From Micrasema longulum (Eukaryota > Arthropoda > Insecta > Trichoptera > Brachycentridae), in the NCBI GenBank assembly GCA_022494885.1, contig JAGVSM010001107.1, forward strand, positions 54,564 through 118,563: a stretch of 64,000 nucleotides of DNA. Direction: 5' to 3'. A program made the translations under genes and the position numbers. How positions within the stretch are numbered: the first letter of the stretch is position 1; each line of letters opens with the position of its first letter. The notes beneath the pieces are model-generated. The model was not told where the DNA came from. It searched no databases and was given only the letters and a program-made list of their open reading frames with translations. This document shows positions 44,323-56,010 of the stretch, one piece after another.

Positions 44323-45236
44323 GGCCGCCTCCATGGTGTAGTGGTTAAGAAGCTTGGCTCACATATGGAAGTTTCCAGCGGTGATATTCTAAATCTTCTC
44401 TACCCCCTAGAGAGTGATTAATTTAAACTTTTTTTTGCGACAACTCTTCATAAAATGGCCACACTGATGATTAACTGAACGTAGTTATGCAGAAAGCAGC
44501 CAGCCATAGAAACGTGAAACTGAGATAATAGCACTTTTGTGAAAATAGTGAATTATCAAATCTACACAACAGTTAGAATGTTTTTGACTTAAACAAATGA
44601 TAAACAATGAATAATGTATTTTTTTAATTACAAACAAGAATCTTATTATGTATTTGAACAGTTTTAATGATTTTTAAAGTACGACAAGATTTTTCTAGTG
44701 CTGTGGGTGTTCTCTGCAAATTGAGACATGCCGTTTTTGTGATCGACACCATTTTCAAAGGGTGATAATACAGTTTTTTTTTGTAAGAAAGCGGTCTGGC
44801 TGTTTTCAGCAGAACATAGAATTGACCTTACTGCACCCGATAACATTAATATCGCATTTTTTCGAAATTGTGGACTAACTGCTTCAAAAACGGAAATAAA
44901 ACTTATGCGGTTTAGTCAATTCAAGCTAGTTAAGTTTTTGGAGGTCGCAATAATGTTTTGAATGAAATTCGTCATGTTTGATTTCATATGTTCATATTTT
45001 TTGACGTTTAATCATTAATGTGGTCATATATAAAGCAAAAATAAGTCGCATTGGAAACAAAAATATCCCCAAACTAACCACTCTCTGGGGGATAGAAAAG
45101 ATTCATAATTGCGCCCGGTTCCCGGCGAGAACACAAAAATTAAATGTGATTTTTCTCAAATTTGGGTAATCTGTGTTGTAATTCACCACTGTGATTGGGC
45201 TCCATGGTCTGCTGTGGTGCAAAAAAAAATAATAAT
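44323..45236 (+). mobile_element. SINE-3 split by a TIR element
   Basis: Head at 44323-44385 ('ggccgcctccatggtgtagt', 'ggttaagaagcttggctcac') and body at 45110-45236 ('gcccggttcccggcgag', 'gggtaatctgtgttgtaatt', 'ccaccactgtgattgg'-like). The pieces join into one SINE-3 if 44386-45109 is removed. The B box lies at the break. Confidence 0.8.
44386..45109. mobile_element. TIR element inserted in SINE-3
   Basis: Ends TACCCCCTAGAGAGTGATTA (44401-44420) and the inverse TATCCCCCAGAGAGTGGTTA (45094-45075) differ at three positions. Weaker inverted similarity extends about 15 bases farther out. The interior is AT-rich with no transposase. A degraded ~8-base duplication of the SINE B box is possible. 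Confidence 0.7.
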
Positions 45237-45243
45237 CAACTAC

Positions 45244-45412
45244 CTTTTGAATTTGTCCAAACTTTTGTAGACAAGAACTGAATTCAACTCCCTTTGAGAG
45301 TAATTAATATTATATTAATATATTACAACAGAGATGAAAAACACCCTTTAGAAAGGGAATATAGAGAAGTCTAGGCATTTACAGAGCATATGACCCGTCA
45401 TTGGCTAGTAAA
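45244..45412 (-). repeat. R380, minus, subfamily B
   Basis: 'gaatttgtccaaacttttgt', 'aactccctttgagagtaat', 'acaacagagatgaaaaac' and 'gcatatgacccgtcattgg' in R380 order. Confidence 0.8.
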
Positions 45413-46160
45413 ATAATATTTATCGTATTTTTTTCATTGCATTGTTTAATAGGTATACATAAGTTACAAATATTTAAAAAAAACTATTATATAAACACAC
45501 AAGAAAAACCACAAAGGCATGGCCTGTGTGCGGGTATATATTTTATTTCAAATTTAAATAAAAGCTTCTGGAATACGATAGATATTAAAAGATAAAAAAT
45601 AAGTGCTAATATTAGAACACAGTTTTTTTGACAAAAAAAATGAGAAAATTAATAATGAAAGGATATGCTATTCAAAAATGCTACTTAAATCTGCTTTTTT
45701 ATTCATAATTTTACCAAACTTTTAATCGAAACAAATCAATATTATATTGTCCTTACAAAATGCATTTATTTATTTATTTACATACAAAGTTAATGCTACA
45801 TTATTTGAGACATATGTCCCACCTCCATGGGACTAAAAGTTCTGTGTTGAGATAATTAGTATACCTTACTACTTGAAAACTTTTACTGGAGACAAATTTA
45901 AAATCAATCTGAAAAAGCACATTATGACTGAACTAACTAGACTAGACGAGACATAAAATGACTAGACAATATTAAATTTCTAATGTTACCCTAACGGGTT
46001 TTTTAAAATTGTAAATAAATAAAAAAAAATTTAAATCACCACAAATATAGAATCAGAAAAATATATATAAATATTTTTTTAATGCATATAATATATATGT
46101 GGCACATCAATATAGTAATCAGTTAACTCAAACATTCGGAAAATTATCAAGAAATATTGA
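45413..46160. other. Spacer with LINE-tail-like blocks
   Basis: 45506-45545 carries the dispersed 'aggcatggcctgtgtgcggg' block. 45769-45850 resembles a minus-strand LINE 3' tail (TTTA)n with 'catacaaagttaatgctac'. The rest is AT-rich. Confidence 0.4.
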
Positions 46161-46162
46161 AC

Positions 46163-46259
46163 AGTTTAAGTGGCCACTTTACACACCATGTCTCATGTAT
46201 TGTTTCGATTTTCGTTTCGATTCTTCCATTTGTTGATTTTTGTGAAGTTAAAGAGCTGT
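46163..46259 (-). repeat. R380 fragment, minus
   Basis: 'agtttaagtggccactttac', a damaged middle and 'ccatttgttgatttttgtg' with 'gttaaagagctg'. Confidence 0.7.
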
Positions 46260-46329
46260 ATTATCTAATAACAAAAATATATTTCAGTAAAGTATTCTCT
46301 AAAACATAAATAAACCAATTTTATGTTGA

Positions 46330-46388
46330 GCTTTCTAGAAATCGAACCCGGACCTTGAGCACAGCAGGTGAACTACAAGGCGGACTTA
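46330..46388 (-). mobile_element. tRNA-like SINE head, minus
   Basis: 'agaaatcgaacccggacctt' holds an inverse B box (GGTTCGATTTC), and 'gtgaactacaaggcggac' an A-box-like segment. No body of a known family follows. Confidence 0.5.
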
Positions 46389-46394
46389 TATCCA

Positions 46395-47420
46395 TTCGGT
46401 TTTCTTTTTGAGGATTTTTACCTAAGAGTTAGAGTATTATCGGGCATCGAGTTTAAAACCCTCGTACAAATACGAACCTAATTTAGGAACCGACCAGTAC
46501 GTGTTTTTGAAAAACAGAATGAGGAACGGACGTGTCTGGTTGCATATAATCTTAGAGTATAAGATGTACATACAAACATATTATAATATAGGAGACTTGC
46601 AAAAAATGTTTAAGAAATTCACTGCAAGGTAAGGAGCAAAGGAATGCACCTACCCAATCTCTGGCGAAATCTATTGATGTCTCTTGTCTTCCTAGTACTG
46701 TCTACACCTACACCCTTGGAGGTTTTCTTAATCCGATTTCCCTCGATTCTCACACGTTTTCACACACTTACTTAACTTAATATAATATGCCCAATGGTCC
46801 TTTTATGATCTTTCGTGTCATAAAGGTGTCCTTTGAGATGGTTTAGTTTACAACTCCTACCTTCCATGACCGGTCACGTTTCGGAGTTGTTATCAATACA
46901 TCTTCAGGGTCCTTGGAGTGTTTATCTTCAATTTTGTCTTGACATGATACATTGGTATTCTCACGTTCAAAATAAATAGTTTTGAGAAAAGGATGATCGC
47001 TTTGTTCTCGGCGATTGTATTTCAATAAACCATTTTAGCTGTTAGTTTGTTGTAACGAAAAGTATCTTTGTAGAATCTATGAATTGAATGAAAATTTTAA
47101 ACAATTTTATTAATAGTCCATATCTCTTGGAGCGTATTTCAATCAATTGTCCCGCAAAGTCAACACGACAAGTTATTTTTTTAAATTATTTTTTGCCAAA
47201 AAAAAATTATTTTCAAAACTCGTTTATTTATCGTAGCTGCTCCAAATTTAATTTACTTTGTCCCCATTTAGATATTTTTAATACAAACTTTTGTGACTTC
47301 AAAAAAAAACTTTTTGAAACACTGTAAAATAAAACATTTGTCAGTGTGTAATAAGTTTATATTTCTTTAATTATGTTTATTTTATAATAATATCAAAATT
47401 TTGAATTGGTCAACGATATT
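46395..47420. other. AT-rich spacer
   Basis: No gene recognised. A minus-strand 60-codon frame at 46843-47025 looks unusually polar and uninterrupted but matches nothing I know. It contains a CTGAAGA...CGAAAC order without a good stem between. Confidence 0.35.
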
Positions 47421-47424
47421 ATGA

Positions 47425-47655
47425 CAATCCCTCTCCTCCACTCCTCCACTCTATTTCCTCATCCCTTAACCTTCTGAAGAGCTCTTTTTTTTCTCATGTC
47501 TTCTAGAATATATTATTTTTCTCTTACTGTGTAACATGTTCTCTCATTATATTTGTGAAAAACTTTAACTGGATGTATGTACTACTTTTTATATTTTGTA
47601 TTCTTATATAACAACTGTTGTTTTAACTTAATAAATAAAAATAAAAATAAAATAG
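47425..47655 (+). mobile_element. Probable LINE 3' UTR
   Basis: A pyrimidine-rich start ('ccctctcctccactcctcc') and an A-rich end ('aataaataaaaataaaaata') resemble the CR1-like 3' UTRs at 15.7 and 38.7 kb, but the middle does not match. It abuts the RTE-like element at 47656. Confidence 0.5.
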
Positions 47656-48420
47656 AATGTATGATGTCTGCCTGGAGAGCGAATCGGTAATGAACAAAAG
47701 TAAGTAAAAAATTATGGTATTTGAAAGGGAGGTTACTGATTGCACAATAAATGTAAATTTGTGAATCTAAGAAGCATGTTTTCAAGAGATGGGAGAGTAG
47801 AAAAAAATGTTTGAAAGGATAGTGAATGTGGGCAACAAAATGAACGGCGTGGTGCACTAAGCCCACTTATTGCCAATAAAAATGTGGCAATCGAAGCTAA
47901 GCTGGCAGTGCACACTGAAATTTGAGTCCCAACTTACGTATGGAATTGAAATATGGAACTGGCAGAGAAAGGATGAAAACCGAGTAAGCGCGGTTGAAAT
48001 GCGATCTCTTAGACGAATGTGTTGAAAACCAATGGATGATAAGGTTACGAATGATGAAATCAGGCGAGAGTGTAAATCTGAGTCAGGTTTAATTAATAAG
48101 ATTAAAGGAGGGTCTCTGAGATGGTTCGGTCATGTAGAACGAATGTATGAAGAAAGAATAGTAAAACATGTATATATGGCGAGAATGAACGGTAACGTAG
48201 GACGAGGACGACCAAGGAAGACGTAGCATGATCAGATAAACCAAAACCTTAAATTTAGTCATGCCAAAAGCAGGCAGAACTGAAGGGCAAGTATGACAAG
48301 ATGAATGAATGTGGAAGAAGCAAGGAATGTATGCCAGGATAGACGTGTGTGGCGGACCATTCTCTCTACCTACCCTTACGGGAAAATGGCGTGATGGTAG
48401 TAGGTAGTAGTAATAGTATT
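47656..48420 (+). mobile_element. RTE-like LINE ORF2 C-terminus and 3' end, plus strand
   Basis: The longest copy of this family. The broken frames give MVFERGGY, 'NLRSMFSRDGRVEKNV', 'ALSPLIANKNVAIEAKLAVH', 'ENRVSAVEMRSLRRMC', 'GSLRWFGHVERMYEERIVKH' and 'MARMNGNVGRGRPRKT'. The 3' end 'ctacccttacgggaaaatgg' precedes a (GTA/TAG)n tail at 48394-48414. It is 5'-truncated within the region after the RT domain. Confidence 0.9.
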
Positions 48421-49155
48421 CTGATTTCTTTACTACCTAAAAAAATGTGTTCTACTCTTAGAGCGATAATTATTAATTAATTCTTTAGCCCTATCGCAAA
48501 GAACAAAAACGTTCCAAGTTTTTGGTTTGGTTTTTAGTTTGGCTTTTAACAACAAACGTATAACGGACTGTTTCGGTTTGCACTTGCAATTCTAAACCCG
48601 AGATTCTAAGGCCCATTATATTGATGTAAACTGTAGCTAACTTCGTGGTTAACAATCATAGAATGTTTTTTCCTCCGTACGGGCGACTCTATTAGCCACA
48701 GGCGTGTTATTTTTTAGGACTTCACTGCTATATTTACTAAAAGTCTTATGGCCAAATACCTTCCAAGGGTCTTATTAAAAATGCAAGATTTCTAATTTAC
48801 CAGGACTGTGTGCGCTTAAGTATGACCAATTTTGTGTCACTTTTTAAAAGTTTCATTTATACTCGTATTCATGTTTCATAAACACAATTTATATATTTAA
48901 ATAAAAAATTGAATTAAATTTTTATTTAAGTTATTACATCATTACAATTTATAAAAAGAAACTTATTTATTAATTAAGGCACAAAAAAAATATTCGTGAT
49001 ATTATTTTTTAGGAACAAAAGTTTTTTCATAAAGGTAATGCTTTCAATGTTAATTAATTTACGAATTTAAATTAGTTTTCGACGCGGGTAAATAAAGCGA
49101 ATCAACATTTTTTTATATTTTTTTTTTAATATTTTTTTTTTTATTTTATTTTTTT
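48421..49155. other. AT-rich spacer
   Basis: Nothing recognised. Confidence 0.4.
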
Positions 49156-49159
49156 TATT

Positions 49160-49327
49160 TTTGCACCACAACAGGCCAGAAGGCCCAATTACAGTGGTGA
49201 ATCACATCACTGAACACCCAGGCTTGAGAAAAATCACATTTTAATTTTTGTGTTCTCACCGGGAATCGAACCCGGAACCTTCCGTGCGTGAGTCAAGCGT
49301 CTTGACCACTACACCACGGAGGCCGCC
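49160..49327 (-). mobile_element. SINE-3, full-length reference copy, minus
   Basis: Complete from the 3' end ('ttgcaccacaacaggcc') through 'acagtggtgaatcac' and 'tgtgttctcaccgggaatc' to the tRNA-like head, which ends 'ccactacaccacggaggcc'. The B box GGTTCGATTCC is perfect (49272-49262). About 168 bases. Confidence 0.9.
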
Positions 49328-49329
49328 AT

Positions 49330-51030
49330 TATCGTTCTTTCAAATTTACAAAGAAATCTTTTGCATTCATGTTCCTAGCTATAATATATTATAATATGTT
49401 GAATTTATGGCATAAATACATTTGAATTTATAAGATTGAAATTATTTTTAGTCGAGCATTAAGTAGGGTAAAATAGGTTATGATTGCCCGCTTTAGAAAA
49501 ATTTGATTTTGAATGGTTGTAAGTTTGACCTTATTCATCCAATAACCATAAAATAGTTAAATATTACATTTTTATATAGTTACCATTTATATAGTACAGT
49601 AGCAATAAATCAATTAAACTATAAAACGATGAAACTTTTTTTTAGCAGAGTAAAAGCTCTTAAAATCACGGCGATTGCCCAGTTTTGTATTTCTCTAAAA
49701 AACGATTCAGTTTTTTTTATTATTATCATAAAAGATCATTCTAAATATTTCGGTAAATTATATGGATGCGTTTTTCTGCCTGCGAAGTTTTGTATTCTTA
49801 AAATAACTCCGCATGTGACGTCTTATATTCTCTTCCCCTTCTTCTCGGTGAGTTCTGCTGATTGGCCAGTTGAATTGGTTGAACTTCTTTGGTTGAAGCT
49901 TCTTAAAAAAATATCAAGCTTTGTTTTTGCTCTTCCGTAAACCTCTCAAAATGCAAATTCGTAATATGGACATAATATCAATATATCAGTACTTAATTAT
50001 GAAACTCGGATGCAGGAAAAAAAACGTTAAAAATCAAATTTTATATATGTTGAAGTATTGCAATCGGATTTTAATAACAGAGAAGAATAAATATTCTCAT
50101 ACATGTATTTATAAATAAATATTTTTATAAAAAGTATAATAATCTTTACTATGCGTAGACTATTGTGTGCAGCATAATAAAGTTGCAATTCCTGTAGTTT
50201 GTAGTAAATATACTGGCAGTAAATAGGACTTTGTGTCCTTTCCAATCCAAATGAGGCCCAGCAAACAACAGTATTATAGACATAGTCTATAGAGGTAATC
50301 TCTGCACGTGTGTCAGGCGATATTTCCCTACTTAAGTATTGTATTTGTTCAAAATGTGTATTACCTTGTCGGAATCTTTAATACGCATAATGCAAGAACA
50401 CCTTGAGGAATTCGCCAGGGATGTAAATATTTTTTATTTTTTAAAATATGCTTTTTTAATTTTTTTCAATAAACAAACTTTATGAAAATATTATCAAACT
50501 TAGCTTTGTGGTTATTTCATATTTTAAGTGCAATTTGAGGTAGCAAGAAAAATCCGCAAGGCATGATAAAAAAAGATAGGGAGGAGTTTTTTTGTATTAT
50601 GTATGGTCGCCGCGCCATTTAGGCAAAAGTCAATAACCCAAAAAACATCATTTTGAGAAATCGAAATTTGAAAGTTTGGAGACCAAGGAAAAAAAAGGTT
50701 TTTATGTTTTGGTGGCTTAATATATACAACAAAATTTATTCGTGTCTTTTCGATAAATTCCATTGGTAACTTTTTCCTTTTGGCTGGCAAAAAATTGTTA
50801 AGTGTCTTTGGCTTGTTTATAATCTGGACAATGCAATATATAAGAGTTAGTGAGTAGAAGCATTTTTCAATAATAATACATTATTATGATGTGGTTTAAG
50901 ATTAATTTTAATTTAAGGGAAAAAAAAACTATTTTTTTAGATTAATTAATTAATTAACTAATTTTTAAGGTTTGGGATTTTTTAATTGTTTTTTAATTCC
51001 AGTAGAATGGCTACATAATGCAGAGCCAAT
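49330..51030. other. AT-rich spacer with one dispersed block
   Basis: 49770-49885 ('gcgaagttttgtattcttaa', 'gtgacgtcttatattctctt', 'ttctcggtgagttctgctga') recurs at 59927-60050 and starts again at 63928. Nothing else recognised. Confidence 0.5.
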
Positions 51031-51038
51031 TTTATCAT

Positions 51039-51074
51039 ATAAACATAAACATAAATATAAACATAAACATAAGT
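51039..51074 (+). repeat. Short (ATAAAC)n tract
   Basis: Six-base units 'aaacat' repeat about six times with one variant. Confidence 0.8.
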
Positions 51075-51149
51075 ACTGACTGAATATTTATATTTGGAAT
51101 ATTTTGACTGAACTGCGGATATACGTATTTTAAATTGTTTATTTAATGG

Positions 51150-51250
51150 CAGGCAAACTCACTTACCAATATACTTCGAGGCTGAGAAATCCCGATTCGA
51201 TTTATTTTTATAGAATTTTTATCTGAGAGTAACCGTTGAATAATTTTTGT
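51150..51250 (+). repeat. Weak dispersed repeat, possible SINE relic
   Basis: 'ggcaggcaaactcacttacc', a B-box-like 'cccgattcgattta' and 'atttttatctgagagtaacc' resemble 34140-34330 and 46400-46475. Confidence 0.35.
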
Positions 51251-51284
51251 TTTAAATACAAAATAATATAATAAATATTGTTTT

Positions 51285-51620
51285 ATTAATATTTAAAGCA
51301 TTAACTTTGTGGTCAAACATTTTACTCAATATTATTGAATATTTGTACATAACCACTTACCGACTTTTCTATGTCTACCGGTTTCGAGACGTACTCGTCT
51401 CTTCGTCAGGATGCCAATTAAACCAACATGTAAAACCCACTATACACCTTCGCCATAGATGTTGCACAAAAATATAAAACCAACACAAAATGCATTTCAA
51501 TAAGCACATGCACTGATTAAATTATGAAAATATTCTTTGTTTTATATAAAATAGTTGCGAGGTGGTTAAATACAAATCTTTAATAACATTGAGCAATAAA
51601 TATTGACCCATACTAACGTT
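51285..51620 (-). mobile_element. Single-ended copy of the fold-back family
   Basis: 51285-51420 matches the left arm of the 3-kb element closely ('gcattaactttgtggtc', 'taccgacttttctatgtc', 'taccggtttcgagacg'). 51421-51540 matches its interior ('acccactatacaccttcgcc', 'gttgcacaaaaatataaaac'). The opposite arm is missing. Confidence 0.8.
51358..51409 (-). other. Best-preserved hammerhead-like core
   Basis: On the minus strand: CTGACGA, A, GAGACG-AGTA-CGTCTC (perfect stem), GAAA, ACCG...CGGT, then A. All conserved core bases and both short stems are present. Stem I with the flanks is poor. Confidence 0.35.
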
Positions 51621-52003
51621 ATCATGCCGTGTGGATTTGGACAATGAGTATGAAATGCGCCATACGGCTTCAATTGATTTTTTTCTTTAAAATCAAAGTT
51701 ACATGCGGAGTTAAAAAAAAAAAATATTTGAAAAAATAAAGTAAGGTTGGAATATGGTTGTGTGCTATATTTTAAGATTCAAAACTAAATAAAATAAATC
51801 ATTAAATATTATTGGCAACCCTGTTGAAAATATTTAGTTGTGGAGTTGCAGGTATAAAATAGTGGGTATTTACCAGACCTGGCTTTGTCCCCAAGGAATC
51901 TTCATAATACAATTCTGCTAATACTCCCACGCATAATTTAACCTAAGGATTAAATACAAGTTTTTTTATTTCAAACAGTAATAATTTATTTAACAAAAGT
52001 ACT

Positions 52004-52260
52004 CGTAACAGCGATATTAGTGGTTGTTGCATTCGCCTGCCATGCTTAAGGTAGCAGGCTCAAATCCTGGCAAAGTCGAAAAAAATTAAGTAACAATTAT
52101 TTTGTACCAATGGGTACAACTAAATTTGTTACCTGCGTAGTAATAAACGTGATGTTTGTATTCGTGCTCACATGTTTGTGTATTGGTTGTTGTATTTTAC
52201 TTCCATTTGTAAGATCCCGAATTCGGAACCGGATAAGGTTAGAATAAAATATTCATTTAA
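52004..52260 (+). mobile_element. tRNA-headed SINE of another family
   Basis: 'gttgttgcattcgcctgcc' and B-box-like 'ggctcaaatcctgg' form a head. The tail 'aattaagtaacaattatttt' and 'gggtacaactaaatttgtta' belongs to no family seen elsewhere in the window. Confidence 0.55.
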
Positions 52261-52264
52261 AAGT

Positions 52265-54155
52265 GTTATTTATTAAACGTGGACAGCAATCATTCTTATT
52301 TGATTTTTATTAGTTATATGGCATTGCTTGTTTTTAAATTACTCATTTAATAAACTCTATATCTACCTTTATATCAATTCATGAGGGGTTAATTAATTAA
52401 CAAGTCGATTGTTTAAAAAACAGTAAAATAATTTAAATACGAGCAAACATTACAAACGTTAGGAAATATGATATAAATACATAATTATAAAAAAACGAAT
52501 GCATTTGATTAATAACGCAAGATTTGCAAAATGTCAATTGTAAAAATAAATCATATGAACGCGAATTGATATTTGTCTCAACAAAAAAAACTTCTTTACT
52601 AAATCGATAGAATCTCAGATGATAGACTTAAAGCCGATCGATGTATATACCAGTGGCGAGCCGTGATTGATTTTATAGGTAATCTACAAAAAAAAATTTT
52701 TTTTGTTTTTCCATATAAGTACATAATAAGTAATATAATTGAGTTTATAATTTTTAAACGCCAGAATGTCCACTCAATTTAAAAAAAATATTTGTTCTAA
52801 AAAATGTAGAAAAAAAATGTGATCATTTCAGTGCTGTTCAAATGAAAACATGTCTTTATTATAACAATAAAACACTGTCAAAAAACTCTGTTTTAATTCA
52901 GAAGCTAGTAGGTTCACATGGACATTATGGTGGATCGTTGTGTATATACCTGCGTTTGATATTTATCAACTCAATTATACATGACTATTTTTTTCTGCTG
53001 TTCTGTGAAAATCAACTCAAACAACAATTATTACAAACCACGCGATATACTTAGCTTTATTTTACACAATTTTTATACAATACTTGTACAAAAATTTTAT
53101 TAACAAATACCACAGTAACTGTCAACACTGAGCACTGGCCGATTGCGGCCACTGCGAACGCCACAAGTTCTATGTGATACATAATATGTCAACGGTATCC
53201 TATCAAAGAAAAATAGTCCTTCGGAAATAATGTTCGAAATACTAGTTTAAAATTTGTAATTTGCAAGATAATTTTAGTACTAAAAACGCTGACTTGGATT
53301 AAAGATGTAAAATATAGTGCATTTTGTGTGTGGAGGAATAAGCTGAGGTAATCGGCTAGTTTCATCGTTCACTGAGAACGTGTTGGGTGCTAGGCGCACT
53401 TCATAGATAGTTGCTGAATGTACATCTTGAGTGGTTTATGCTATGTATATGTGCCGCATGTAATGTATATGTTTGTGTATGTTTTATATGTGCGTTCATG
53501 TGTGTGCGTGGATGGCTCGGAGTGTACATTTGGTATTTTTATTTATTTTAATTTATTACCTCCATGGAAAACGCAAATGTCAACAATTATCCCTTTCTCA
53601 CTTAAAATTCTTATTTATTTTTTATTTTTTGTAACATTTAATGTTTATGTCTTTTTAATTTATGAAGACTTAATTGGTCTTTTTATGTTAAAAAATTGTT
53701 GTTTTTAGTACTTATTTTGTATGACTGTATGTTTTCTAAATAAAATAAATAAAAAAATATCTTTTTGTAGGAAGATATAAGCGGTGGTGGCGATTTATAA
53801 AAAAAAACTTTTAGAGTAAAAGAACACTTAAGATGCTTAAATAATAATATTTTTTCTGAATTCGCAAACCATCTGATAAAGACACTGGATTAAAAGTACT
53901 TCATGTTTAAAATAAAATATTAAAATGAGACAACTTAGAAATCTTAGAAATTAAAAAAGCGATTCATAATAAGAAAACAATAATTAATAACCGAATAAAC
54001 AATATTTCTTTTAGTCCTCTCCTGTCTTACTTCGAAAATAATGATATCAAATTACCACTCGTGTAAGGAAAAAACGACTTGATTTATTGGGTCCACGTGT
54101 AGTATTTAGTGAACATGATAGAAATAAAATAAAAAGGAATCAATTCATTAGTTAC
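52265..54155. other. AT-rich spacer
   Basis: 53410-53520 is a TG-rich low-complexity tract. 53520-53760 ends in an A-rich 'aaataaaataaataaaaaaa' that could be a LINE tail. No gene recognised. Confidence 0.4.
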
Positions 54156-54160
54156 GTAAA

Positions 54161-54205
54161 CCTTGACAAAGAAGCTTGTTTGCTTTGAAACCGGTCGGTG
54201 AAAAA
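54161..54205 (+). other. Hammerhead-like core, divergent
   Basis: CTTGACAAA, then an AAGC...GCTT stem, GAAA, and ACCG-GT-CGGT. The order is as in the fold-back family but with changes in the CTGANGA box, so it may be a related element terminus. Confidence 0.25.
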
Positions 54206-54642
54206 TAAAAATGAGTGGTTAAAAACAAGAGTTTTTTTTTAAATTTTATTATATTTATATTTAAATTATTTTATTTATTTTTACATAAACATATTTACTA
54301 TTAAACATTATTATCGTAAGTAAAATATAATGGCAAGCTGTGTATATTCGCTTATTTTGACGATTCGCCCCTGGTACATACGAATACGTATTTGACGCTT
54401 TTCAAGAACATCAACTCAGAATCGGATGTCGTGAACAAACACGTTAAGCGCCATCCACCGTCCACTGATTGTCTGATGACTTAATAGTGTATTTTATCAA
54501 TTGGATACTTATCCTGTTTAAATCTAGTTGCCGTGGCGCCAAATGTCCTGTTATCCTTTAGTCCTGATTAAATCATTCATGCACGCATTTACTTTTTATT
54601 TAAATATTATTATACTACAGATAAAAAAAAAATTATATCGAA

Positions 54643-54865
54643 TTTGAGGCATTAACAGGGCTTTTGACATGTTAACGACTAGTTTAAATGGCCACTTTAC
54701 ACAAAATGTAACATTCAATATTCTGCCTTTGTTTGACCATCCATGCGCTGATCTTTGTAAATTTAAATAGCTGAAACCTTCATTAATGCTAGGGAGATTC
54801 TGATCGATGTATTTCACGCACACGAAGCAACGCCAGAAAACGATTTTAGTATTTTTATATTTCAT
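54643..54865 (-). repeat. R380, minus arm of an inverted pair, subfamily B
   Basis: 'gaggcattaacagggctttt', 'gccactttacacaaaatgt' and 'agctgaaaccttcattaatg' in order, ending 'acgccagaaaacgattttag'. Confidence 0.8.
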
Positions 54866-55137
54866 CTTAGATAAAGTTCTTCATCTCCGTTGTAATATAT
54901 AAATATCAATAACTCCCAAAGGGGTTAAAATTATTTCTTTTGTTCAAATATTTGGACAAACTCAAAATACTGTTGATTTATACAAATTGAAGAAGTATAA
55001 GGATTTCTAAATAATTTCAGGCGTTGCGCGTTGCCTAGTATGTAGGTGAAATAATTAAGTCAGAATCTCACCACATCAATAAATGTTTCAGCTCTTTAAC
55101 TTCACAAAGATCAATGTATGAAAGAATTGAAGGAATA
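54866..55137 (+). repeat. R380, plus arm of the inverted pair, subfamily B
   Basis: 'agttcttcatctccgttgta', 'aataactcccaaaggggtta', 'tttggacaaactcaaaatac', 'ggcgttgcgcgttgcctagt' (with an extra 'gcgtt' duplication) and 'gaaagaattgaaggaata'. Confidence 0.85.
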
Positions 55138-55139
55138 AC

Positions 55140-55750
55140 TTCAAAATACCGAATCAAGTTACTAAGTACCGAGTTGTTTGCAACAACATACGTAGGTACT
55201 AACTATGCACGACACTCTCCGATTCCGCGTTTACATTCCTTAGACAACAAATTTACTTGTGATATAGACATTTTTAATACAATATTTTTTTCATTTTCAA
55301 ACGTTCTTAAATGCATCATTTAAAAATAAATTTTAAATTCGTAATAAAACTTTCTTTTTGTTGCAATTTTTTCTCTGTTTTTGATATGTATTATTATTAT
55401 CTTATCTCCTTCTGAAATAAGTTTAAAATATGTATACCATATGTATACTAACAGTAAACTAACTTTTATTATTAATTTTTAATATTAATTTCTCAATACA
55501 ATCTTTTATTTTTTTACTTAAACATTTTACAAGTTATTTACCATTTGCTTTTGAATTCTATCATTTTTCCGATATCCATATTTTATCTTTTTCTACTTTT
55601 AATTTTGCATTGCAGTATGCTTTATCTGTTTCTACATGGAAACAAAAAAAAGGATATTTTTAAAATTATTACTTACCATGTTTGTACGAAAATGTTTTAA
55701 ATAAATGAAAAAATAAAAAATAAAATAAAAACAGTTGTTCAAACTAAACA
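55140..55750. other. AT-rich spacer
   Basis: Nothing recognised. Confidence 0.4.
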
Positions 55751-55751
55751 T

Positions 55752-56010
55752 AATGTTGAATGCTCCACAGAGTGTAAAATGGTCATTTAAACCAGCCAAT
55801 CACACAAGCCCTGTATTTATTTATGTATAAAGAATACTTTAGGAAAGGTAATGTAGAATTTTACGTATTTACTTAAACTTCTACATTACCTTTTCTAAAG
55901 TATTCTTTATCTATGCTGTAATAAATATTATATTATAAATAACTCCCAAGGGGGTTGAATCCTTGTGTACAAAAATTTGGACAAACTCAAAATGTTATTG
56001 ATTTATTTTT
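55752..56010 (+). repeat. R380, subfamily B, containing an 84-base hairpin
   Basis: The copy is normal up to 'accagccaatcacacaagcc' and after 'ctatgctgtaataaatatta'. Between them 55827-55910 is a hairpin: 'ataaagaatactttaggaaa' pairs with 'tttctaaagtattctttat'. The right arm is the expected R380 sequence; the left arm is its inverse. Confidence 0.85.

Noticed and set aside
46861..46910. Another hammerhead-like core (CTGAAGA...CGAAAC, minus strand)
   Set aside because: The intervening bases do not form a stem II, so the match is only the two short boxes.
46843..47025. 60-codon polar minus-strand frame as a gene
   Set aside because: No start context, neighbour exon or known motif; too short to support.
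53410..53520. TG-rich tract as a promoter or microsatellite
   Set aside because: Irregular, without a constant unit or any downstream gene.
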